Shown one piece after another: positions 47,001 to 57,047 of a DNA stretch of 64,000 bases. How positions within the stretch are numbered: position 1 is the first letter of the stretch; each line of letters opens with the position of its first letter. The DNA comes from Aptenodytes patagonicus (taxonomy: Eukaryota; Chordata; Aves; Sphenisciformes; Spheniscidae), in assembly GCF_965638725.1 (NCBI RefSeq), contig NC_134949.1, forward strand, positions 53,286,151-53,350,150, written 5' to 3'. A program made the translations under genes and the position numbers. Under the pieces are notes generated by a model, which was not told the origin of the DNA, made no database searches, and saw only the letters and a program-made list of their open reading frames with translations.

Positions 47001-49832
47001 CAAAATAGACTAGTATAAAAGAGAGAATATAAACTAACCTTTATCTCCCCTTTTCAGATTTGGGTGTTTGGGTGTGTGTGTGGAGATCCTGCTTTTCTCC
47101 CCCTCCCCCCATATGTTTTGGTTTGTTATTTCTACTTGTGCTGCTGTTTTTCTGTACAAAATGTAGGGGTTTTTTTCTCTTAATTTCCTTGAATAACTCA
47201 AAGACAGAAAAAAATTGTGGGTTATCTATCTTTGATCTTGTAAATCAGCCTATCCTGAAAAACCACAATGTGCCTTAATGTAGGGAATCAAAGAGTAGGA
47301 TTACTTTAGACCAAAAGCCTGAATTTAAAAAGCATCTGTAGATTCCTGTCAGTTATTAAGAAAGTAAAAGAATTATGTTCTGTTAACCTATTAAAGCTGT
47401 CAGAATTATATACCTTTTGGAGAACTGTCTAAAGCACTTGCAAGTATATGTAATGTATTAATTTAGTACTGTAATATTGTGGAAATTCACATGACAAGAT
47501 AATGCTTGGCTGAATTTAAATGGAGTTCATTGTTTTATGTAGTTACTGTAGATAAAACTTGTATCAACACTTGTGAAGCCTATGCTACCAGTGGGTCTGA
47601 GACTTCTGAAATGGGCTGCTTTATTTGTTTATAATGTGACTGCAATGTAGACTTAGTTGTCAAATAGAAGGTTGTGGGAAGACTTGATATTCTGTTTCAG
47701 ACTGCCTAAAATTTTTTCAGTTAGTATTCTACTGTACTGTGGCATTGTTTATTACAGCAAGAAGAGACAGACTGCCCACATCAATGCTTTTTTAATCATG
47801 TTGGCCACAACCAGTCCTGTGATCTGCTCAACACAGCCATGATAGAGGTGATGGTTAAGTTTTTTGATCATCTGCATCATTGGCTGGCAGGTGTATTATA
47901 TTTATACAATGTATTCTTTATCTTAAAGGAAACTGAGGAGAGCACTGAATGCTTTAAGACACCAAAAGTGACCAGACAGCTGCCACTAACAAAGGTTAAA
48001 CTAACTTCTAAAACCCAAGAAGTAAACTTCTTGAATGTCACTGGGTGACTTGTTCATTCTTACAAATTGCACGTGGTTATGGTCACCGAGATAGCTATGC
48101 AGGAGCTTTTTGTTTTGTGGTCTGTTAGGCCTATAACTGTTTTTGGTTTCCTAGGTGCTGGAGAGAACTCATACAGAAGAACGAAGAGTAGAAAGGGATA
48201 TTCTTAAGGAAATGTTCCCTTATGAAGTATCAACACCTACAGGAATTAGGTATTACTAATGTTTATGGGGGGTTATTTCTCAGTTCTTGTAAACCTATTT
48301 AAGGTGAGAAGCATCTTTTGATTATATTGCTGGATTTCTGAGAAACAGTTTTTGCACTCTGGCTCAATGACAGTTGAGATGATCACCTATCTTTTCTGTT
48401 CTACATACATGGTTTTGTTAGCCAAAACAGTCTCTTCTTTATTTAAATTGGGGGTGGGAGGACAGGATAGTACTGTAGCAGGAATTATTACTGGAACTTC
48501 TGGATGCTGGAGGTTAAATGGAAAGGGCTTCTCTGTGGTAATGGCTCACAATATTGAAGTTTTTGGCTAGATGCAGCTGCTTTAGGCCTGCTGTTAAATT
48601 AAGGAAAGATCTCCCAGCATAGGTTTGAGCTTTCTTTTTGAAAGCAAAAAAGAATTTTCACACACCCTATTTTTTTTCCTTTAAGTAGCAGTCCTGTTGT
48701 AGTCAAAGATTACTCTTAGCATGAATAAGCATGGCATTTAGGAAGGGCTATTACATTTTTCTTTGCAACTTTGTATTTAAACAAAAATTGAAACAACCCT
48801 CTGGATAATTAAGCAATTCACAAAACTTTGTCCTATTTAGAGAATATGAGAAAAAGTTTCCCTGTGTTAAGATGTGAAATCAACTCCTGTGTTTCCAACA
48901 TGTTAATTATAGCTTCAATTTAAACTGCAATTGCATAAAGTCTTACCATAAGGAGAATATATGGTACCAGTTACTACTACTGTGGCATATCTGCTCACCA
49001 CTCAGCTTTGTTCTCTCTTGTTTTGAGGTTTATCAGTCTAGTTAAACCTATACCACTTTTATTTAAATAAATCATGCACGTGTACTCCTTGTATATAAGG
49101 ACTTGGCAACGTATGTGGGTTTTTTAGCCCTTACTGCTTTGTCTTCTGGCTCTGTGTATTGGCTTAGCCATCAGTAGATATTTTAATGGCCAGGGACAAT
49201 CTTAGGTTTAGAAATCCCAGTGGGGCTGCATAAGTGATCATTAAAGATGCAGACAGAGAGAGATACTTCCTGGAGTTTTACTGCCAGTTATGATCCATTG
49301 ATTATGTGGATAGGGTGAAGTAAAGTGGCATTTGAGGTTTTTTAAGGGGTGTTTGTTTGAACACTGAACTAACTTTAAAAATAGTAATGATAGCCATGCT
49401 AGAGTTCAAGAGGCAGATGTTTCAGGTACTGCATTCACTAGAAATAATTTTTAGTTCTTCAATTATACTAGAATTTTCCTGTATATATTAGATTGCTCTT
49501 TTAAATATGCAATATTTTAATTTTTTTTTTTAATTGACAGTGCTAGCTGCCGTAGACCGATCAAAGGAGCTGCTAGCCGGCCTATAGAGCACAGTGACTT
49601 CAGAATGGAAGACAGTTTCTCTAAGTATGCTCCAAAATATGGTACCTCAACTGACATGAAGTCAGAGAAACCACCAACAAAAAAAGAACGCTCCATTCCC
49701 CTGTGGATAAAAATTCTTCTCGTTGTTGTTGTTTCGGTCTTCTTGGCTTTGGTTTATCAGTCTATGGAAACTAATCAAGGAAATCCTTTCTCTAAGTATA
49801 CGAATACTGTCTCTGAGGCCAGTGCCAAATGA
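26989..49832 (+). CDS. TMPO: Thymopoietin / LAP2 (beta-type isoform), complete coding region
   Basis: Inner nuclear membrane LEM protein that binds BAF, chromatin and B-type lamins. Coding exons: 26989-27228, 37414-37540, 39235-39393, 40955-41055, 45889-46008, 46113-46208, 46770-46880, 48155-48249, 49541-49832. All have AG/GT borders and join in phase to 446 residues (human LAP2-beta is 454). Residues about 5-48 form the LEM-like domain and about 98-138 the LEM domain. The lamin-binding and chromatin-binding middle follows. One transmembrane segment lies near 405-423 ([18 protein letters not shown]), leaving a short luminal tail. The start is [20 protein letters not shown], as in the family. 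The large LAP2-alpha exon of mammals is absent, in line with alpha being mammal-specific. A further in-frame exon candidate lies at 47929-47994. Confidence 0.95.
28921..29011 (-). repeat. C-rich tract with C25A12 junction; G-quadruplex potential on minus strand
   Basis: About 55 bp of CCCCACC-type repeats is followed by 25 C (28975-28999) and 12 A (29000-29011). The minus strand therefore carries T12G25 and many further G3-4 runs, able to form G-quadruplexes. Such runs are prone to length error in sequencing, so the exact counts are uncertain. Confidence 0.8.
30600..30870. promoter_or_regulatory. Small intronic CpG-rich island
   Basis: A short GC- and CpG-rich block inside AT-rich intron 1, with a strong CTCF-type motif at 30758-30776. 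It could be an insulator, enhancer or alternative promoter. The sequence does not decide which. Confidence 0.55.
30758..30776 (+). promoter_or_regulatory. Strong CTCF-type site
   Basis: TGGCCGCCAGGGGGCGCTC matches the well-known vertebrate CTCF consensus TGGCCACCAGGGGGCGCTA at 17 of 19 positions. It lies about 3.5 kb into TMPO intron 1. Confidence 0.7.
31876..32061 (+). repeat. T18G11 junction and T27 run
   Basis: T18 (31876-31893) runs straight into G11 (31894-31904). A separate T27 run follows at 32035-32061. No reverse poly(A) signal lies next to either, so they are not clear retrocopy tails. Confidence 0.75.
35055..35216 (+). repeat. Exact 81-bp tandem duplication
   Basis: Units 35055-35135 and 35136-35216 are identical base for base (starting ATAGGTATTCAAAAGTAAAA). 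The unit is 27 codons long, so it keeps frames open on both strands. The open frames here (35021-35392 plus, 34804-35184 minus) are best explained by this and not by coding. Either it is very recent or an assembly artefact. Confidence 0.95.
37414..37540 (+). CDS. TMPO: TMPO coding exon 2 (start of LEM domain)
   Basis: 127 nt with acceptor CACTCACAG and donor TAG|gtaggt. It encodes [10 protein letters not shown], then the LEM helices up to LNPGPIV, ending in phase 1. The first LEM helix ([15 protein letters not shown]) is intact. Confidence 0.95.
38017..38038 (+). repeat. Possible LTR-edge fragment
   Basis: TGTCCTGGTTTTGGCTGGGATA matches the terminal 22 bp of the solo LTR at 6504-6483 (read on its own strand) at 20 of 22 positions. 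The similarity stops there and the next bases form a short inverted repeat with it (TCCTGGTTT / AAACCAGGA). It could be a tiny LTR remnant or a different element sharing the end. Confidence 0.35.
39235..39393 (+). CDS. TMPO: TMPO coding exon 3 (end of LEM domain)
   Basis: 159 nt, phase 1 to phase 1, donor AAG|gtaaga. It encodes [13 protein letters not shown], completing the LEM domain, then a Ser/Pro-rich linker with [20 protein letters not shown], as in the family. Confidence 0.95.
40955..41055 (+). CDS. TMPO: TMPO coding exon 4
   Basis: 101 nt, entering in phase 1 and leaving in phase 0, acceptor GGTTACAG, donor CAG|gtatgt. It encodes [18 protein letters not shown] and ends RRVVEHNQ. In mammals this is near the end of the region shared by LAP2 isoforms before the alpha and beta forms part. 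Confidence 0.93.
41170..41469 (+). pseudogene. Possible retrocopied mRNA 3' end in TMPO intron 4
   Basis: A canonical AATAAA (41429-41434) is followed 14 bp later by a 21-A run (41449-41469), the layout of a processed mRNA tail fixed in DNA on the plus strand. The upstream sequence looks like an untranslated region and was not identified. The 5' limit is a guess and no clear target-site duplication was found. A chance A-run next to a signal is the alternative. Confidence 0.35.
44700..44713 (-). promoter_or_regulatory. CTCF-like motif
   Basis: The minus strand reads CCAGCAGAGGGAGC, close to the CTCF core. It points opposite to the stronger intron 1 site at 30758. Sequence match only. Confidence 0.35.
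45889..46008 (+). CDS. TMPO: TMPO coding exon 5 (beta-specific)
   Basis: 120 nt, phase 0 to 0, acceptor TTGAATAG, donor AGG|gtgatg. It encodes [20 protein letters not shown] and ends RRTPRKR. Symmetric, so it can be skipped without a frameshift. Confidence 0.92.
46113..46208 (+). CDS. TMPO: TMPO coding exon 6 (beta-specific)
   Basis: 96 nt, phase 0 to 0, acceptor AAACAAACAG, donor CTA|gtaaat. It encodes a stretch with [11 protein letters not shown], conserved in the family. Symmetric and skippable. Confidence 0.92.
46770..46880 (+). CDS. TMPO: TMPO coding exon 7 (beta-specific)
   Basis: 111 nt, phase 0 to 0, acceptor TCTCGGCAG, donor GAA|gtaaat. It encodes [12 protein letters not shown] and the basic [10 protein letters not shown] motif. 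Exons 5 to 7 together encode exactly 109 residues, equal to the 109-residue difference between human LAP2-beta (454) and LAP2-gamma (345). Confidence 0.93.
47929..47994 (+). CDS. TMPO: Candidate extra cassette exon of TMPO
   Basis: 66 nt bounded by TTCTTTATCTTAAAG at the 5' side and AAAG|gttaaa at the 3' side. It is open in the frame required by its neighbours (phase 0 to 0) and encodes 22 residues with basic, Ser/Thr-Pro character ([13 protein letters not shown]). It lies between exons 7 and 8, where the mammalian proteins I remember have no such insert. The polypyrimidine tract is modest, so it may be a minor, lineage-specific or false exon. Confidence 0.45.
48155..48249 (+). CDS. TMPO: TMPO coding exon 8
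   Basis: 95 nt, acceptor GGTTTCCTAG, donor TTAG|gtatta, leaving in phase 2. It encodes [18 protein letters not shown] and the STPTGIS motif, part of the lamin-binding region of LAP2-beta. Confidence 0.95.
49541..49832 (+). CDS. TMPO: TMPO terminal coding exon (transmembrane)
   Basis: 292 nt including the TGA stop, acceptor TTTTTTTAATTGACAG. It encodes [27 protein letters not shown], a basic patch and the single membrane anchor, then the luminal tail with [13 protein letters not shown]. The C-terminus differs in its last residues from mammals. Confidence 0.95.
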
Positions 49833-51410
49833 GTATCTTTCTGAAAGGCACACCTGATTTGATCTCCTGTTTTTAATTCTAGAGAACTCTTCTGCCCTCT
49901 TATCGGCTCAAGGACTTCTTACAAATAATGTGATTGGAACCTGATAAATTGGATAAATGAAGCAAGATAATATTAAATGGACATCGGTAACTTTCTGGAC
50001 TTTGGACTAGTAGGAGATCACTTTGCCATAGGAGTAACATTTTTTTAGATCTTTGAACTTTTTGTAGGCTTTATTTTTTTAATGTGGACATCCTTTAAAT
50101 TCGTTTTTGAGAAACTGTATATTTGTTTTTGCAAGAACTTGGAAGCTGAGAAGGGCAAAAATGTAGTAAAATGTGAAGCTGTGTTTTTAAAACTTTTCCT
50201 TTGTACAGAAAAGAAGTTGTACTTTTGTCTCTATAGATTATTGTGGAGGAGGATTTTAACACAGGTGATAAAGGGAAATGCATTTTTGTATGCATTTTTT
50301 TCAGTAACAATGTAACTGAATTTGATCTTTTAGGATGTAGGGAGAGTACGACAACCTTTTCTGTAGATTACTGTAACTTTTTAGTAAACGTAACTGTAAA
50401 CCTGTTTGCATTTCTGTAAAAGTCTTAGTATCATATTAGTAACTCCGTTTAAGCGTAACATCATTTAAATGTATCCCTTCATTTTAGTGCTTACAGTGTT
50501 GTAGGAGCTGAATACAAATCTAATTGGCAAGAGATGTCTTAGAGAAACTTATTTATTAGTAATATGTGTGGAAAATAAAAATTGCATCAATATAATTTGC
50601 AACTAAAATACTTTTTTGGGTCAAGGTTGTTATCTGAAGTAGTCTAAATTCTGACTTCAGCAGTGGTCTTTTTTCTTCTTTTTAAAAAAAGCGAGGTCTT
50701 TCCAATACAGCTTTCTGTGATTATCTTTGAATATTCATGTAGAGAAATATTCTCAAAGCGTGAAAATTCCATATGAAGTTTTATTCTTGTATGAAGAGGG
50801 CATTGCTGCATTTTCTGCTACAGTTTCATCTTCTAAGGTGAGATTTACTACTTTCATGCGGTTGAATATTTTTCTCAGTGGAAGCATGCTGAAACACTCT
50901 ATATTGTGTAACTTAGTTGAGCAGGCAGCTGACTTCACTAATACCAATGGAGAGTGATAAGCAACAATTTTTTTAAAGTGAATGTATACATTTTGGTGTG
51001 CTTAAATCTGCAGCATACAGATGTTCAGTCTTATTGCTTGGTACAAAATCGCAATAAATCATACTACTTATTCTTAAAGTGCTACTTATAAAAAGCTGCG
51101 AACATTAGTTAATAGTCAATATCTTTTTACTCTAGGTACAGTTATTGTGCAGACTATAGCTATGGGAAGCTTTACTTTCTGAATAATTTAGGACAAACAT
51201 GGTAATTTGTAGCAAAGCAATAGTGTGGTTTTTTTTCCTGTTAAGATTAATTTTTTTCCATTTAATCTGCTTTTTTGAGTACTCCAAATAGCTAAACTTG
51301 TGTCCATACTATAGAAAATTGTAACAGAAGACATTCACTTTTGGTGTCAAAATGCGGAAAAATAAAAATGATTTTAATGTGTGTGGATTTTCCTTATCAA
51401 AATAAATGCA
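49833..51410 (+). other. TMPO: TMPO 3' UTR and poly(A) signals
   Basis: AT-rich sequence after the stop. AATAAA hexamers occur at 50574-50579, 51053-51058, 51361-51366 and 51401-51406. The first is followed by a T-rich stretch, and the 51361 one by a GT-rich element (ATGTGTGTGG), so both are good cleavage candidates. The true end or ends cannot be read from sequence alone. Confidence 0.6.
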
Positions 51411-54400
51411 TTGCTGAAAAGCAGCAAAAGCAAGACAACTGATGTATCAGTGGTGTCATTTTGTGCTGCTACAGTCTTCCATGTTTAAAAAAAAAAAACC
51501 AACTCTGATTAGCAAAACCAGAGCAGTTCATGTCAACACTTGGTGGGAGGAATATTCATCATACTTGCACTATAATAAGTTTTACACCATAATCCTTTAG
51601 GCTATGTTAGGCCTTTAATTTGGATGGGAGGAGAACTAGTCTTCATTTGCTTTTCAATGCTTAAGGAACTTCCTTTTCACTTTAAATTATCTTTCGCCCC
51701 ACTTTGCTATATGTTTTAATGTGAAATACATCTTTCTGTTCTAGTTACGTGAATTACTTTCAGTTGACCTCCTTCAGGGATACTATTAGCATCATAAAAA
51801 AAAAAAAACAAACCCAAAACAAACAAACCCCAAACTGAACTGCAATGCAATTAAATGTCATCATTCCTTCATTTATGCACTGTTTTGGAGAATCCTTTCA
51901 ACTTCAGTGTTACTTCACAGAAGGTAAAGACTTTTCTACGTAAGTCCTCAAAGTGACCTACATGTAGCTCAGTTGTAGTTGGAAGACAATGCATTTTCAA
52001 AAAATGAATGAGCTTCTTAACTTGAGGCATTTAATGGTGTGAGATAGCCCTGAGAATAATCTCTTCCTTCTTTATTCCCTTTCTTCCTTCCTCCCCCAGC
52101 CCCAAATATGGTTTTACCAGCATTCCTAAAGCTATTCATGTTATTCTAAGAGTAACACAGTAGTAATAGTGCTACTAGCTGAATAGTTGCATGTGCTGAA
52201 AGCCTTCTGAATACTGCTGTGTAAGTTACACTGAAGTATGCTGTAGTCGTATCAAAGTGCTGAAGCGATAGGAACTCGTTTTTGTGTTGTGGGTTGTTTT
52301 TTTTTTTTTTTTAATAATCTCACTTTTGTTCTGTTAGCTTATCTTGGCTTCGAGAGAGAGCCAGGTTAGTCTTTCAGAACCAATCACAAAATAGAGCAAT
52401 TTCATGGACTGATATTAGCATCCAAATTCCAGTTGCAAAAATTAGTTGAGTTCTGACATAGTAAATACTGCATAAGTCACTTTTAGGGCAAGGGCTGCAA
52501 AAAGTCTGGAAAAAGGCCTGTGTAAGTTAATAGGCATGACAACATCTTTTGGTTTTGGTGGGTTTTGTTCTCATGATTGGTCATACTGCTTAGAACGCTG
52601 CACTGAAAACGTGGCAGGTCTTGATTTTCCTGTCTGAATTAGAGCTTTCTAACACAGAGCTTGCACTTTTCCCTTTTAATTGTGTGCTAATCTTTTAATG
52701 TGAACCCAGTCTCAGGAGTCTGGTATCCAGCTGCGAATCACTGGAGGGTATCACTTGCAGTGTTGAGACTTAATTTTATGGCACCTGATCCATGGTAAGG
52801 CTATGAGAGCTTACGTAGTGTCTGAGACAAGAAACTCTCAAGGATGGTCTTAAATTTAAATTCTGTGTGTGTTTTGAAACTTTGATTTGTATTTAAGTAG
52901 GAAACAGTGTGAAGGAACTTTTTCTTCTCCAAGTTTACTTGCTAGGAGTATGCTCAGTACTGCTGTAAAGAATACTTTCAGGTCTCTCCTAGGCTTGATC
53001 TATGTGTGTTTTGGTTTGTGTTTCTTGTGGCACAACTTACGAAAATCTTTATGGTATTAAAATCCTCAGTTCCTGCTAACTACCTTCTCAGATGGCTCTG
53101 TGGACAAAATATCCTTAAAAAAAAAAAAAGTGTTAACTAGTTTGTGCAGAGTTAAATTGGAAAAGCTGAGTACAAAAAGAATGCCTTTAAATAATACAGC
53201 TCCAAAAGGAGGCTGTTCAGCAGGAAAAAAAATGTGTAATTGCAAATGAAGCGTGTAAAATGGTGTGGCATGTCTTGTGCATGGTATTTTTGTCTTGCTT
53301 TGATATGGCTGAAGTTGCACATTGGGCTGAAAAGCTTTAAAAAAAAAATATTTAAAAGCTTCATCTGACATCAAAATAGGTACGGGGTGGGTTGTGATAA
53401 ATAATTTTAAATCTTGTGTTTACAAACTTAGGCGTTTCAGCATACCCTTCATTGCCTGTTAATATACTTTTACTGCATGTTTGGTAAATCTACCTATGTT
53501 TGTCTAAAACTTCCCTATGACTCTTGCTTTTCTTTTTCCATAGGGAGTATACCGGGCTGCTTTGCACCAGTGCAACAGCAAGCTGCAGCAAGCTACAACA
53601 GATGTATGCATACCTACATGTGTTCATACAGCATAGGGTCTACAAGTTAATTCAACTTGTCCAGTAGTCCTAAGGTGGCATATTTGCTTATAAGTACTAT
53701 GTATATATTGATATCTAAAAGAATAATTCCTCAGATCTTCTGGCCCACCTCACTTTGAAATTCTTTGTCTGCATTGGTAGTTTGTGGTGAAAAAGTGTAT
53801 CTGCATTGCCTTCTTTATTTGTTATTTAGGGGGGGGGGGAAGTGATGTTTTATGAAGGAAAAACATGTAATGTCTGGGGAGAATTTAGATTAGAAAAGAT
53901 TATCGGACGAGGGCATTTATGGCAGTGACTAATAAGAATAGGAGAGGTTTCACTGCTTCCTGTGTTCAGAGGATGTGACTGCTGTAGTTCGACCTAGCTA
54001 GTTTGGATCCTCTTGAAGGAGATGCTGCAGTGTTAAGGCTTCCCTTGGGCTGTGAAACCTACTTACGGCTTGCACTGATCTGTTACTGATTCTAGAATCA
54101 CAGTCTAGTAGTTCTGGCGTTGATACAATGAATGAGTACGTAAAATACATGCTTACAACAGGAGCAGATGCTACTTGTGCTAACCTGATTAACAAAGGTG
54201 TGGATGGTTGTTTCACTATCTCGTTGTATATCTTTTAAAACTAGTAAGTTACCTGGAGAACAAGCTTGTAAGAGCTTTGATTTTTACTTACAGGCTTCGC
54301 CAAAATGTTAGAATTGTGAAAAGTTATTATAAGACAGGAACTAGTCTAGCAATTTCTTGATTGTATGCTGCTTGCAGGCGGGGAGGGATGGAGGGGGTAT

Positions 54401-56379
54401 GTGGTGGGTGTTAATAGCAGAAGGAGAGATGTAATTAGGAAGACTTTGGAGTTGCCAAACTGATGCTTTCTTAAACTCCCAAAATTTGAAAAGCTACTGA
54501 TTAAAAAGATGGATTTAATTTACAATAGCTCTTTTTACTGCGAATGACAGAGGTGGACACCAAAAGGTAACGTCTTTCAAGTCTTCATCTGTGACTACCT
54601 TCAGTGTGTGTCAGAAATCAGATTAATCTAGATGGTTTGAATTACACGCTGTTGCTGTTTTATTCTTTCACATCTGGGAAAAGTTGAAGAGATTTTCTAT
54701 GTAAAATGATATGCACTCAGCAGGAACATATTATCCCTGTATTTTCACGGGGATATGTTAGACTCTGCTGTTTAATACTACTTGTTAATAGTACAGCTGT
54801 TAGAAGTTAATTGTCAGCTAAAACCAAAGAAACAGATTGTTCCACAGACTGTAACTCTAAGTGTCAGTACTAGTTGTGCACACAAATTGCCATTAGATGT
54901 ATATAAATATAGTCACATGTTCATCCTTTGTAATTGGAAGGAGCAGAGGTTTTCTGTATGTTAAAAATCAGAAAAGTCTGCAAGAATTACAATCATTTAT
55001 ATGTAAATTCAAGATGAGAGCCCAAGTCTCAGTCACGTTTAGAGGCTATTAGCTAATTCAAGACAAGTATCGGTGTTTGGCATTTAGATAAAACATTGCT
55101 AGCAACAATTGTTCAGATGCAAGTTTGTAGAGCAGAACAAGTGATGGCAGAATGAACAGTTCTGGCCTGTCTTCCTTGCTGAAGATGAAGTGAAGTGAAC
55201 AGCGCTTCAGGCTCTCGGATGGTTGCTAAATGAAGTATTTAAAGAATGCAAGTTTCAGCTGACCGTTTTCCTACTCGGCAGCTGGAGTCTTGTTTACTCA
55301 GGAGGGACTTAGCCAACCTAGACTTCTGTGACAGTGCTATTAGGCATGTGTTATTTTTGCCTGTGTATGACAGTCCGCCTGGATCAACTTTGTTGTGAAA
55401 TACAGCAACTAGAGCCAAGCCCTAGGGTTGGTGTAGCAGGTCATCCTCCAGGGAGGTTCGACAGGAGCCGTTGAGCTGACCGAAGGGGTGTTTCTTCGGC
55501 GTGGTGGTGCAGGTGTGCTATCGGCTGCATTATGGCTCCGTGCCCAGAAGTAATACCTGGGATATTCAGTATGTGCCTTCTGCGCTGCTGTCTTACGTGC
55601 TTATGTTGTTATGGAGCACTATAATGGAAGGGATATGATGAAGATGATGAAAACTTGGAGTTCTTGCCTCTTCTGTAACTGGAGAGCTGAACTGTGCTGC
55701 GCCAGTTTTGTACTATGTAAATTGACTGAGTGAAATTGCACTGTATTAGAAAAGGCATAGTTTTAAGGTAGTTAAGGCCAAGCATGGGTGCTATGTTAAA
55801 TAACATTCTACTTGTGACAAACCAGTAACTGGCAATTCTTGTGTAAGGGGCTGCAGCCGTTGTAGCATAGGCCGTGTCAAGCTGCCTTGCAAGCTTGTCC
55901 TCCAAAGGTGACGTGCAGCTGCAGAGGCTGCAGCCCGCGCATTTGGTGGCCTACCTCCTGACCACGCGTGGTCTTGCGCTGCGGTAGGAGCCTGCTGATG
56001 GGGGGTGAACCTTTTGTTAAGAGGGCAGAGTCTTGTACCAGACTGTGGAGAGACAGCATTGCTAGATGCTGGTAAACAGAACTGGAATCTGGGACGATAC
56101 GGAGGACTTCTTTAAACTCCTCTTAAAAACTGGCTGTGATTCAACGTACAGGTGCTGCAGGGCGCGAATCAAGGCTAGCCTGCCGCTGCCAGAAGCAGGC
56201 TGCTGCCACGGGGGTAAGGTGCGTGTGGAGCAGGAGCGCCTCTGGTTTGACATTGCCCGGGTAACACCGCTGCCCGAAGGCTGGAAGGAAGGACGGGGAC
56301 TCACTGGCAAGCACCCAGTAAGAAGGAAGGACGGGAAGCGCAGGCGCAGGGTTGAACGCAGGGAGGGTGCCGTGGCGCA
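51411..56379. other. TMPO-SLC25A3 intergenic region
   Basis: About 5 kb with no gene recognised. A-rich tracts lie near 51486 and 51798, a long T-run near 52296-52311, and a polypyrimidine stretch near 52065-52100. The last part turns GC-rich toward the SLC25A3 promoter. Confidence 0.55.
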
Positions 56380-56548
56380 CCCCTGACACCCCGAGAAGAA
56401 CCGTCTCCGGGCCGGCGGGCCTTCAGCCAGAAGTCGCCGCGTCCCCCAGGCCTTGTCGCAGCCGCGGGTGGCCGCGTCCCGCGTCCCCCCCGTCGCGGGG
56501 GCGAGGGGCGCGGCGCGCAGGCGTGGGGGGAAGGGCGTTGGCCTCGGC

Positions 56549-56559
56549 TGCGCGTGCGC
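56549..56559 (+). promoter_or_regulatory. SLC25A3: NRF1-type site
   Basis: TGCGCGTGCGC differs by one base from the palindromic NRF1 consensus TGCGCATGCGC. It is about 170 bp upstream of the first splice donor. Confidence 0.55.
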
Positions 56560-56649
56560 GGTAGTACCGGTTCGCGGAGCGCCTCCGCCAATCGCCCGGC
56601 AGTTTCTTGGGCTGTGGCTCCGCCCCTTGCGTCGGCGAAGGACAAAGTG

Positions 56650-56729
56650 ACGGAGCCGGGCCCGCGGTCAGCCTTTGCGCCGAGCCGCCGCCCGAGCAGC
56701 GGGTCCGCGCGCTGCCGCCATCTTAGAAG
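56650..56729 (+). other. SLC25A3: SLC25A3 non-coding exon 1 (5' end approximate)
   Basis: The segment before the donor GAAG|gtgagt at 56729/56730 contains no start codon in use and splices to exon 2 at 56894. The 3' edge is firm; the 5' edge is a guess from the promoter motifs. Confidence 0.6.
56714..56724 (+). promoter_or_regulatory. SLC25A3: YY1-type site in exon 1
   Basis: GCCGCCATCTT matches the YY1 core typical of sites just downstream of TATA-less start sites. It ends 5 bp before the exon 1 splice donor. Confidence 0.55.
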
Positions 56730-56828
56730 GTGAGTCGGGGCGGGGGCGCCCGCCCGGCGGGACTCGCTGCTCGCCACGGGGCGACGGGCCGCCTCGCGGG
56801 TGCGGGGCCACCCTGCCGGGCCCGTGGC

Positions 56829-56867
56829 GGGCCTCCCCATCCTATGCAGGGCCTCCCCATCCTATGC
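56829..56867 (+). repeat. 19-bp direct repeat in SLC25A3 intron 1
   Basis: GGGCCTCCCCATCCTATGC occurs at 56829-56847 and again at 56849-56867, with one base between. It lies just upstream of the exon 2 acceptor, in a 164-bp intron. Confidence 0.9.
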
Positions 56868-56899
56868 CGCTCTGCTCTTCTCGCCCGCCTCAGGTCGCC

Positions 56900-57047
56900 A
56901 TGTTCTCGTCCATCGCGCCGCTCGCCCGGCTCAACCCCTTCTACGCGCCGCACTTCCAGCTGGTCCAGGACGGGGTGAGGAAGCGCGCGGAGCCAGCGGG
57001 GGCGCCTACCACGCGGCGGAGCTTGGCGGCCGCGTCCGCCGCTGAAG
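56900..57047 (+). CDS. SLC25A3: SLC25A3 exon 2, start codon and presequence
   Basis: The exon starts at 56894 after CGCCTCAG, with ATG at 56900 (context GTCGCCATGT). 148 coding nt, leaving in phase 1 at GAAG|gtgaga. It encodes the mitochondrial targeting region, rich in Arg and Ala with few acids. The sequence after the first 20 residues differs from mammals, as expected for a cleaved presequence. Confidence 0.95.
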
